Source of the DNA: Lachnospiraceae bacterium
Lineage (GTDB): Bacteria; Bacillota; Clostridia; Lachnospirales; Lachnospiraceae
Reading direction: 5' to 3'
Assembly (NCBI GenBank): GCA_003489085.1
Contig: DNJM01000024.1
Location: 1-8,372 of the forward strand
Length of the DNA stretch: 8,372 bases
The position numbers and the translations under genes are program-made. Positions 1 to 5,543 of this stretch are shown one piece after another; position 1 is the first letter of the stretch, and each line of letters starts with the position of its first letter. A model generated the notes under the pieces. The model ran no database searches and was not told the origin of the DNA. It worked only from the letters and a program-made list of their open reading frames with translations.

Positions 1-67
1 CATAGTGACCAACATTTGAATAGTACCATCATACTCCATATATTTTAAAAAGAAAAGAAATTTATCG

Positions 68-96
68 TTGTAACATTCAAAATATTCGTTTATACT
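68..96 (+). promoter_or_regulatory. Sigma-A type promoter of the alpha/beta-hydrolase gene
   Basis: A -35 box TTGTAA (68-73) and a -10 box TATACT (91-96) are separated by exactly 17 bp, close to the TTGACA/TATAAT consensus, in an AT-rich stretch. Transcription would start near 103, giving a leader of about 65 nt before the start codon at 170. The parS palindrome lies inside this leader. This is a sequence prediction only. Confidence 0.7.
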
Positions 97-121
97 ATTG
101 GTATGTTATTAGCGTTTAAAA

Positions 122-137
122 TGTTTCACGTGAAACA
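122..137. promoter_or_regulatory. parS: parS site, ParB/Spo0J binding site for chromosome partitioning
   Basis: TGTTTCACGTGAAACA is a perfect 16-bp palindrome that fits the widely conserved bacterial parS consensus TGTTNCACGTGAAACA at every position. The symmetry extends to 22 bp (119-140). In known systems ParB loads at parS as a CTP-dependent clamp, spreads to form the partition complex, and works with ParA and SMC in origin segregation. parS sites cluster around the origin, which agrees with the rnpA-to-rsmG gene order here. The site lies between the predicted promoter and the start codon of the hydrolase gene. parA and parB are not in the window; in Firmicutes they often follow rsmG, so the sequence beyond the left edge is the likely place. 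Confidence 0.93.
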
Positions 138-151
138 TTTGGATAATCCAG

Positions 152-157
152 AAAGGA
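152..157 (+). promoter_or_regulatory. Shine-Dalgarno deciding the hydrolase start
   Basis: AAAGGA at 152-157 directly abuts the ATG at 158, which leaves no spacer for that codon. The next in-frame ATG at 170 is 12 nt away and gives a protein beginning MKKSKSLLK, a more usual N-terminus. The start at 170 is therefore preferred over 158. The spacing is slightly long, so the call is moderate. Confidence 0.6.
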
Positions 158-169
158 ATGAACACAACT

Positions 170-1108
170 ATGAAAAAGTCAAAATCTCTTCTTAAAATTT
201 CTGCTGCAGCGCTCGGAGTCCTGCATTGCATAAATAAGCTTATCGATTCCACTGTTTCCGGCAACACAGCAGCCAAATCAAGCGGAAAATATTATCACTG
301 GAAGCACGGTGATATCTTCTATCATGTAAGCGGAGAGGGCACTCCTCTTCTGCTCATTCACGATTTGAATGCATTTTCTTCTTCGTACGAGTGGAAGCAG
401 ATTGCAAAGGCTCTTGCAGGCGATTACAAGGTTTATACCATTGATCTGATTGGCTGCGGTAAATCTGACAGGCCCTGCATCACTTACACAAACTTCTTCT
501 ATGTTCAGATGATCTCTGATTTCGTCAAGGATGTCATCGGGGAGAAAACAGATATTGCCGCCAATGGTCTGTCATCTTCGTTCGTACTGATGGCAAACGC
601 TCTGAATGACAAGCTTTTCGGCAAAATAATGATGATTAACCCGAAAAAGCTCTCTGTTCTGAAGAACACGCCGAATGAAAGATCAAAGATTCTGCTGCGT
701 CTCTTTGATCTGCCGATTGTCGGAAAGTCTGCATACTACATTGCTGCCAATAAAACAAATATTGAATACTACCTGACAGAAAAGGTATTTTATAACCCAT
801 TTGAAGTCACTCCGGGTATTGTAAAAGCGTACTATGACAACGCGCATACCTCCAAAGGCAACGGCAAAGCATTGTTGGCAAGTCTTGAGGGCAATTACCT
901 GAACGTGGATATCACGCAGTCCCTCAAGAATACCTCCAACGATATGATGATTGTAAATGGAATGCATAATGAATATAAAGATGATATCGTAGCTTCCTAC
1001 CGCAGAATCAATGAAAATATCGAGGTTGATGAAATCTCCGGATCAAAACTGCTGCCGCAGATCGAATCATACGATGAAATGCTGGAGACTATGTACCGTT
1101 TCTTCTAA
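170..1108 (+). CDS. Alpha/beta-hydrolase-fold protein, probably catalytically impaired
   Basis: A 312-residue protein (316 if the ATG at 158 were used) recognisable as an alpha/beta-hydrolase-fold protein. A basic N-terminus (MKKSK) precedes a hydrophobic stretch (about 7-25) that could be a signal anchor. The beta-strand/oxyanion segment LLLIHDLN is at about 60-67, followed by VYTIDLIGCGKSD at about 88-100, the typical DxxGxGxS element. The nucleophile elbow is GLSSS (133-137), with Ser135 as candidate nucleophile; the last Gly of GxSxG is Ser. Where relatives have a catalytic His in a C-terminal HLPxxE-like motif, this protein reads KLLPQIE (293-299), with Leu in place of His. The fold is secure, the substrate is unknown, and the enzyme may be inactive or have a shifted function. 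The gene is monocistronic in this window, converges on rsmG, and has its own promoter with parS in the leader. An unusual esterase or thioesterase remains possible. Confidence 0.8.
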   Translation: MKKSKSLLKISAAALGVLHCINKLIDSTVSGNTAAKSSGKYYHWKHGDIFYHVSGEGTPLLLIHDLNAFSSSYEWKQIAKALAGDYKVYTIDLIGCGKSDRPCITYTNFFYVQMISDFVKDVIGEKTDIAANGLSSSFVLMANALNDKLFGKIMMINPKKLSVLKNTPNERSKILLRLFDLPIVGKSAYYIAANKTNIEYYLTEKVFYNPFEVTPGIVKAYYDNAHTSKGNGKALLASLEGNYLNVDITQSLKNTSNDMMIVNGMHNEYKDDIVASYRRINENIEVDEISGSKLLPQIESYDEMLETMYRFF

Positions 1109-1116
1109 ATCGAAAC

Positions 1117-1160
1117 AAGCAGCATCTGAAGATGTTTCTGTAAATCTTTAGATGCTGCTT
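1117..1160. terminator. Bidirectional terminator hairpin between the hydrolase gene and rsmG
   Basis: Perfect 11-bp arms aagcagcatct (1117-1127) and agatgctgctt (1150-1160) continue inward through one G-U pair to a 17-bp stem in the plus-strand RNA, with a 10-nt loop (1134-1143). The hairpin starts 8 nt after the hydrolase stop codon and ends 5 nt from the rsmG stop codon, as expected for a shared terminator of convergent genes. The U-run is poor on the plus strand (ATTAGTCACC follows) and better on the minus strand (GTTTCGATTT), so termination of the rsmG transcript is the stronger prediction. Confidence 0.75.
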
Positions 1161-1165
1161 ATTAG

Positions 1166-1888
1166 TCACCTTCCCAACGGCTCTTTTGCCGGCATTCCGG
1201 CCTTGCGCGGATATTTTGCAGGCGTCTCGTTTACCTTCTCTATTATCACAAAAGAACGCCCGATCTCACTGTCCGGAAGATAAAATTCTTTCTTTTCCTT
1301 AAGCTTACCTCCAAGGAGAAAGACAGCTTTTTTCGAATCGTTTATCTCTTCATCGATCTGTATCGATTTATAAGAGACAAACAGTCCTCCTCTTCTCACA
1401 AACGGGAGGCAGTACTCCGACAGGGAAGACAGATTGGCTACTGCGCGCGAAACACAGATATCAAACGAAGCCCTGTATTCCTTCTGGCGGGCAAGATCCT
1501 CTGCTCTGGCATGAACGGCCTTTATATCGTTACATTGAAGTTTATCGATTAATTCATTCAAAAACAGTATTCTCTTGTTGAGAGAATCCATCAGTACAAC
1601 ATTGAGGTGCGGGAACACAATCTTTAACGGAACTCCCGGAAATCCGGCTCCTGTACCGACGTCGATCAGGCTGTTGTACTGCTTCGGATCGACCGCCTGC
1701 ACAATGGCAATGCTGTCCACAAAATGCTTCAGAACTACATCCTCAAATTCAGTGATCGCCGTCAGGTTCATGACCTTATTCTTCTCCACGAGAAAATCAT
1801 AGTAGATCATGAACTGTTCGGCCTGCCTGTCGGAGAGCTCTATCCCCGTTTTTCCACACGCTTCCCGTAAAATATCTGTCTTATCCAC
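1166..1888 (-). CDS. rsmG: 16S rRNA (guanine-N7) methyltransferase G527, RsmG (GidB)
   Basis: RsmG uses S-adenosylmethionine to methylate N7 of G527 (E. coli numbering) in the 530 loop of 16S rRNA; loss in other bacteria gives low-level streptomycin resistance. The SAM-binding motif DVGTGAGFPG is at residues 76-85, preceded by the family motif NLTAIT (41-46). Further family blocks are HARAED (126-131), SRAVANL (147-153) and the C-terminal YPRKAG (226-231). I chose the GTG at 1886-1888 because AAAGGAG sits 5 nt upstream, and the resulting 240 residues match the usual family length. A longer reading from a TTG at 1918 would put the Shine-Dalgarno inside the gene. It is last in the mnmE-mnmG-rsmG unit, 47 bp after mnmG, and ends at the shared hairpin. 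Confidence 0.96.
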   Translation of the reverse strand: MDKTDILREACGKTGIELSDRQAEQFMIYYDFLVEKNKVMNLTAITEFEDVVLKHFVDSIAIVQAVDPKQYNSLIDVGTGAGFPGVPLKIVFPHLNVVLMDSLNKRILFLNELIDKLQCNDIKAVHARAEDLARQKEYRASFDICVSRAVANLSSLSEYCLPFVRRGGLFVSYKSIQIDEEINDSKKAVFLLGGKLKEKKEFYLPDSEIGRSFVIIEKVNETPAKYPRKAGMPAKEPLGR

Positions 1889-1889
1889 A
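1881..1889 (+). promoter_or_regulatory. Consensus DnaA-box sequence over the rsmG start codon
   Basis: TTATCCACA exactly matches the high-affinity DnaA box (TTATNCACA family). On the minus strand it supplies the GTG start codon and next two codons of rsmG. A one-mismatch copy in the same orientation, TTTTCCACA, lies at 1850-1858. The origin-proximal location makes DnaA binding plausible, but a lone 9-mer within a coding start can be coincidence, and there is no cluster typical of oriC. Confidence 0.35.
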
Positions 1890-1893
1890 AATA

Positions 1894-1900
1894 CTCCTTT
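1894..1900 (-). promoter_or_regulatory. Strong Shine-Dalgarno fixing the rsmG GTG start
   Basis: The minus strand reads AAAGGAG, then TATTT, then GTG GAT AAG. A near-perfect anti-16S match with a 5-nt spacer to GTG at 1888 decides this start over the TTG at 1918. Confidence 0.85.
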
Positions 1901-1935
1901 CCTTCCACCTTTTATCAAACGTTTATTTCACACAA

Positions 1936-3810
1936 CTACCGTCTGCGCTCCATATAGATCAGCAGCACCGATATATCAGCCGGAGACACGCCCGCAAGTC
2001 TTGACGCCTGACCGATTGAGGACGGCCTGTACTGCCTGAGCTTCTGCCTTGCTTCCGTACGCAGGCTCGGGACCGCATCATAATCGAGATCCTCCGGCAA
2101 TTTTCTCATCTCAAGACGCTTGAACTGCTCTACCTGCCGGAGCTGCCGCTGAAGGTATCCATCATATTTGATATTGATATTTACCTGTTCTCCCACATCA
2201 GCGGGCAGGTCGGGCCGGTCCGGATCTATTTCAGCGAGCATCTGATACGATAGCTCGGGACGTCTGATCAGCTCGGCCAGCGTTGCCGATGTCTTCAGCT
2301 CCGTGCTGCCGCAGCGCACCAGACACTCCTGAACCTGCTGATTCGCACCGATTGAGACTGATTGGACACGGGCGATCTCCTGCTCGATATTCTGTTCTTT
2401 CTGAAGCAGTTTTTTATATCGATTTTTATCGATCAATCCTATTTCATATCCTTTTTTCGTCAGCCTCAGATCCGCATTGTCCTGGCGAAGCAGAAGCCTG
2501 TATTCTGCGCGCGACGTCATCATACGGTACGGCTCATGGTTTTCCTTCGTCACAAGATCGTCGATCAGGACGCCGATATACGCTTCTGAGCGGTCGAGGA
2601 TCAGCGGCTCCTTTCCCTGAAGCTTTCTTGCGGCGTTAATCCCTGCTATTAAGCCCTGGGCCGCGGCCTCCTCATAGCCTGAGCTGCCGTTGAACTGTCC
2701 CGCGCTGAAAAGCCCTTTTATATTCTTAAATTCAAGAGAAAGCGATAGCTGTCTTGCATCGATACAGTCATACTCGATTGCATACGCGTTTCTCACGATC
2801 TCTGCATGCTCCAGCCCCGGTACGGTGCGGTACATATCACGCTGTACATCCTCCGGCAGAGAGCTCGACATGCCTCCGATGTACATCTCCTGCGTGTGGA
2901 TGCCCTCCGGCTCAATAAATACCTGATGGCGGTCCTTGTCGGAGAACTTCACTACCTTGTCCTCAATCGACGGGCAGTATCTCGGCCCCGTCCCCTCAAT
3001 CATCCCGGAATACAGTGGAGAACGGTCCAGATTGTTCCGGATGATCTCGTGCGTGCGTTCATTTGTGTAAGTCAGCCAGCACGATACCTGATCCTTCTGT
3101 ACGGAGGCCGGATCTGTCGTGAAGGAAAACGGGATGATCACCTCGTCCCCCTTCTGTTCCTCCATCTTCGAAAAATCAATCGATTTGCGCGAAATTCTGG
3201 CGGGAGTCCCCGTCTTGAACCGGTAAAGCTCCACCCCGTTTTTGCGCAGGGAATCTGTAAGGTAATTGGCCGCCTGCAGCCCGTTCGGCCCTGTATAGGA
3301 GCTGACGTCCCCATAGATGCATCTCGCCTTTAAATAGGTTCCGGTACACAGCACAGCAGCCCTGCAATGGTATACTGCGCCTGAGTATGTGCGCACTCCC
3401 GTCAGGATACCATCCTCAACAATCAGCTCCGTGACTTCCATCTGTTTTATCCGAAGATGCTCCGTCTGTTCGAGTACGCTGCGCATACTTCTCGAATAAT
3501 CCGCCTTGTCGGCCTGCGCGCGCAGGGAATGGACGGCAGGTCCTTTTGATTTGTTCAGCATTTTGGACTGAATAAAGGTCTTGTCAATATTTTTACCCAT
3601 TTCCCCACCGAGCGCATCGATCTCGCGCACGAGATGCCCCTTTGAGCTGCCCCCGATATTCGGATTGCACGGCATCAGGGCGATGCTGTCGACGCTCACA
3701 GTAAACATGACCGTATCCATCCCGAGCCGCGCGCTCGCAAGCGCTGCCTCGCAGCCCGCATGTCCGGCCCCAACTACTACTACATCTGTATATTCTTCTA
3801 CTCTGCTCAT
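1936..3810 (-). CDS. mnmG: tRNA uridine-5-carboxymethylaminomethyl modification enzyme MnmG (GidA)
   Basis: MnmG is the FAD-dependent partner of MnmE. The complex uses methylenetetrahydrofolate and glycine or ammonium to install (carboxymethyl)aminomethyl groups at C5 of wobble uridine 34 in a set of tRNAs. The protein has 624 residues, the normal family length. The N-terminal FAD fold shows GAGHAGCEAA (14-23), with the GxGxxG glycines at 14, 16 and 19. The two conserved cysteines are present: Cys48 in PCNPNIGG (47-54) and Cys279 in GPRYCPSIEDK (275-285). The second FAD-associated block SSGYEEAAAQG is at 376-386, and the family signature EPYRMMTSRAEYRLLLRQD is at 426-444. The C-terminal helical domain involved in MnmE and tRNA contact follows. 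It lies 127 bp downstream of mnmE in the same direction. The ATG is preceded by only a weak Shine-Dalgarno (TTGGGAA), so coupling to mnmE transcription rather than strong independent initiation is likely. Confidence 0.98.
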   Translation of the reverse strand: MSRVEEYTDVVVVGAGHAGCEAALASARLGMDTVMFTVSVDSIALMPCNPNIGGSSKGHLVREIDALGGEMGKNIDKTFIQSKMLNKSKGPAVHSLRAQADKADYSRSMRSVLEQTEHLRIKQMEVTELIVEDGILTGVRTYSGAVYHCRAAVLCTGTYLKARCIYGDVSSYTGPNGLQAANYLTDSLRKNGVELYRFKTGTPARISRKSIDFSKMEEQKGDEVIIPFSFTTDPASVQKDQVSCWLTYTNERTHEIIRNNLDRSPLYSGMIEGTGPRYCPSIEDKVVKFSDKDRHQVFIEPEGIHTQEMYIGGMSSSLPEDVQRDMYRTVPGLEHAEIVRNAYAIEYDCIDARQLSLSLEFKNIKGLFSAGQFNGSSGYEEAAAQGLIAGINAARKLQGKEPLILDRSEAYIGVLIDDLVTKENHEPYRMMTSRAEYRLLLRQDNADLRLTKKGYEIGLIDKNRYKKLLQKEQNIEQEIARVQSVSIGANQQVQECLVRCGSTELKTSATLAELIRRPELSYQMLAEIDPDRPDLPADVGEQVNINIKYDGYLQRQLRQVEQFKRLEMRKLPEDLDYDAVPSLRTEARQKLRQYRPSSIGQASRLAGVSPADISVLLIYMERRR

Positions 3811-3869
3811 AATTTTCCCAACTAAATTTGACTACCTGTATACAGGTTATTCTTCTACTGCAGAATCAT
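3791..3869 (-). repeat. Degenerate duplication of the mnmG start region
   Basis: On the minus strand the mnmG start reads ATG AGCAGAGTAGAAGAATA (3810-3791). The gap upstream reads ATG ATTCTGCAGTAGAAGAATA (3869-3848). The last 12 bases, AGTAGAAGAATA, are identical in both, each soon after an ATG and each followed by a TACAG word. The upstream copy stops at once (ATG ATT CTG CAG TAG), so it is not a usable start. An inverted 9-mer of the same word lies at 3896-3904. A small tandem duplication that decayed is one reading; chance is the other. Confidence 0.35.
3834..3847. repeat. 14-bp perfect palindrome upstream of mnmG
   Basis: ACCTGTATACAGGT is perfectly self-complementary and lies 24 bp upstream of the mnmG start codon, in the mnmE-mnmG gap. 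It could be an operator for a dimeric regulator, or a small hairpin in the mRNA near the ribosome binding region. I do not recognise it as the site of any named regulator. The rest of the gap (3811-3937) shows no gene and no clear promoter or terminator. Confidence 0.5.
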
Positions 3870-3937
3870 ATTTATATTCGTATCTGCATATCCGCAGAAG
3901 AATATCCATATGACCATCCTTTTCAGAAAGGCTGATC

Positions 3938-5407
3938 TCACTTTCCCATGCAGAAGCTGCTGAAAATTTTGTCCACGAGATCCTCCCCGACAGCCTCTCC
4001 CGTTACCTCTCCCAAAGCGCTGTAAGCGCTCATAAGGTCGATGGAATAGAAATCCTCGGGCATTCTGCACGCTATGCTCTCAAGCACCTTATTCAGCGCT
4101 TCTGCGGCCTCACAGAGACATGCTTTCTGCCTCGCGTTTGTGATACACACCTCATCGTTGTACGACAGCTCTCCTTCACAGAACATCCGGCGGATCTCAT
4201 CCTCAAGCGCATCAATGCCACTCTCCTGCTTCGTAGAAACCTCTACGATAAAATAACCGGCTGATACAGACCTATTTCCATCCACCGCATCTCTGCTCTC
4301 TCTAATCTCAGAATCTGCGGCAATATAAGAATCCGCACCGCAGACGGCTTCCATCTCTTTTCGGATATCCTCTCCCGTCGTGACGGGCGGCAGATCAGAC
4401 TTATTCAGAATTACAACCGCCTTTTTCCCCTTCAGATAAGTTAGAATCTCCCTGTCATTCTCATCCAGAGCTGTCGACGAATCCACCACATACAGGATCA
4501 GATCCGCATTCTGCGCTCTCTCCCTCGCTCTGTCCACGCCGATCTGTTCCACCACATCCGCGGAATGGCGGATGCCTGCCGTATCAATGATATTCAGCGT
4601 AATTCCATTCAGATTGACCGTCTCCTCAAGAAGATCCCGCGTTGTCCCGGCTATATCGGTCACAATCGCCCGTTCCGATCCGACCAGCACATTGAGAAGA
4701 GAGGATTTTCCGGCGTTCGGCTTACCGAGAATCACGGTCTGGATTCCTTCTCTTAAAAGTCTGCCATTCTCCGATGACGCGATCAGCCTGCGAAGCTCTG
4801 CCAGCAGCTTTTCGGTCTGCTCCTTCAGTCTGGCGTCGTAGCCGTCCAGACTGATATGCTCCGGATCATCCAGGGCAGATTCTATAAATGCCGTATGATA
4901 GAGAATTTCCTCCCTGATTTCCGATATTTTTTCCTGCACAGATCCTTTCAGCTGGCTGACCGAACTCTTCAGAGCATACTCATTTTTTGCTTCAATTACG
5001 TCCATGACTGCCTCAGCCTGTGATAAATCAATTCGTCCATTTAAAAAGGCACGCTTGGTATACTCTCCCGGCTCTGCCGGTCTTGCACCATATTTGATTG
5101 CAGTTTCCAGTACTCTTCTGACAACATAAATACCGCCATGGCAGTCAATTTCTACCGTATCCTCCCCGGTATAGCTGTGCGGTCCCTTCATCAGCAGTAC
5201 AAGCACCTCATCAATCGTTTCTTCGCCATCTACGATGTAGCCATAATGAATGGTATGACTTTTCTGCTCTGCCAGTATTTTCCCTGATTTATTTCGATAG
5301 ATTTTCTGTATAATTTCAAATGCATCCTCTCCGCTGATACGTACAATTCCAATTCCGGAACCGGACATCGCTGTGGAAATCGCTGCAATCGTCTCCTGTC
5401 TTAGCAT
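3938..5407 (-). CDS. mnmE: tRNA modification GTPase MnmE (TrmE)
   Basis: MnmE is the potassium-activated GTPase that works with MnmG on C5 of wobble uridine 34; its N-terminal domain binds the folate one-carbon donor. The protein has 489 residues. The N-terminal family motif AAISTAMSGSGIGIVRISG is at 8-26. The G domain shows the P-loop GKPNAGKSS (228-236) with the potassium-ligand type Asn231, switch I GTTRD (254-258), DTAG (275-278) and NKSD (335-338). The catalytic C-terminal CxGK is intact as FCMGK (485-489). It is about 30 residues longer than the usual 455-460. The excess lies at about 355-385, between NKSD and the G5 strand, and is polar and acidic. The ATG at 5407 has AGGAAGGGTG 7 nt upstream. 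It is first in the mnmE-mnmG-rsmG unit behind its own promoter. Confidence 0.98.
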   Translation of the reverse strand: MLRQETIAAISTAMSGSGIGIVRISGEDAFEIIQKIYRNKSGKILAEQKSHTIHYGYIVDGEETIDEVLVLLMKGPHSYTGEDTVEIDCHGGIYVVRRVLETAIKYGARPAEPGEYTKRAFLNGRIDLSQAEAVMDVIEAKNEYALKSSVSQLKGSVQEKISEIREEILYHTAFIESALDDPEHISLDGYDARLKEQTEKLLAELRRLIASSENGRLLREGIQTVILGKPNAGKSSLLNVLVGSERAIVTDIAGTTRDLLEETVNLNGITLNIIDTAGIRHSADVVEQIGVDRARERAQNADLILYVVDSSTALDENDREILTYLKGKKAVVILNKSDLPPVTTGEDIRKEMEAVCGADSYIAADSEIRESRDAVDGNRSVSAGYFIVEVSTKQESGIDALEDEIRRMFCEGELSYNDEVCITNARQKACLCEAAEALNKVLESIACRMPEDFYSIDLMSAYSALGEVTGEAVGEDLVDKIFSSFCMGK

Positions 5408-5414
5408 CTGTTTT

Positions 5415-5424
5415 CACCCTTCCT
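5415..5424 (-). promoter_or_regulatory. Ribosome binding site of mnmE
   Basis: The minus strand reads AGGAAGGGTG, then AAAACAG, then ATG. The purine-rich site with a 7-nt spacer supports the mnmE start at 5407. Confidence 0.75.
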
Positions 5425-5447
5425 GAAAGAAGCCTAAATGTAACATT

Positions 5448-5476
5448 ATTATATCCGGTATACTGTCTGTTTGCAA
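5448..5476 (-). promoter_or_regulatory. Sigma-A type promoter of mnmE-mnmG-rsmG
   Basis: On the minus strand a -35 box TTGCAA (5476-5471) and a perfect -10 box TATAAT (5453-5448) are separated by exactly 17 bp. Transcription would begin near 5441, about 34 nt before the mnmE ATG. It lies just downstream of the jag-distal hairpin, so mnmE and following genes can be expressed independently of the rnpA-yidD-yidC-jag transcript. Confidence 0.82.
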
Positions 5477-5481
5477 GCTGA

Positions 5482-5524
5482 AAGCAGGAACCTGCCGCAA
5501 ATGGATTACGACAGGTTCCTGCTT
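5482..5524 (-). terminator. Hairpin after jag, probable terminator or attenuator
   Basis: Perfect 13-bp arms aagcaggaacctg (5482-5494) and caggttcctgctt (5512-5524) enclose a 17-nt loop, starting 19 nt after the jag stop codon. The U-run on the minus strand is weak (CTTTCAGCTT), so termination may be partial or the hairpin may instead protect the 3' end of the jag mRNA. The strong mnmE promoter immediately after it supports a transcript boundary here. Confidence 0.6.
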
Positions 5525-5543
5525 GTTATGAAAATGACTTCTA

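Noticed and set aside
1..60. Possible gene ends or starts at the left edge: a plus-strand frame ending TAA at 46-48, and a minus-strand ATG frame open to the edge (M-V-L-F-K-C-W-S-L) near a GGAG.
   Set aside because: Both are too short (at most about 15 codons) and match no recognised family. The minus-strand frame does not resemble the start of ParA or ParB. Only sequence left of the window could decide.
158..169. ATG at 158 as start of the hydrolase gene.
   Set aside because: The Shine-Dalgarno AAAGGA directly abuts this ATG, leaving no spacer; ATG at 170 gives a usual basic N-terminus.
683..967. Minus-strand open frame of 94 codons inside the hydrolase gene.
   Set aside because: It is fully antisense to a clear gene, with no family resemblance and no convincing ribosome binding site.
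1889..1918. TTG at 1918 as start of rsmG, adding 10 residues.
   Set aside because: The strong AAAGGAG would then lie inside the coding region, and the protein would exceed the usual family length; the GTG at 1888 fits both.
2283..3333. Long open frames on the plus strand opposite mnmG (118 and 175 codons).
   Set aside because: They are antisense shadows of a high-GC conserved gene, have no recognisable domains, and their composition follows the mnmG codons.
3848..3904. Inverted repeat tattcttct/agaagaata as a terminator after mnmE.
   Set aside because: The arms are only 9 bp and AT-rich with a 39-nt loop and no U-run; it is more simply related to the repeated word near the mnmG start.
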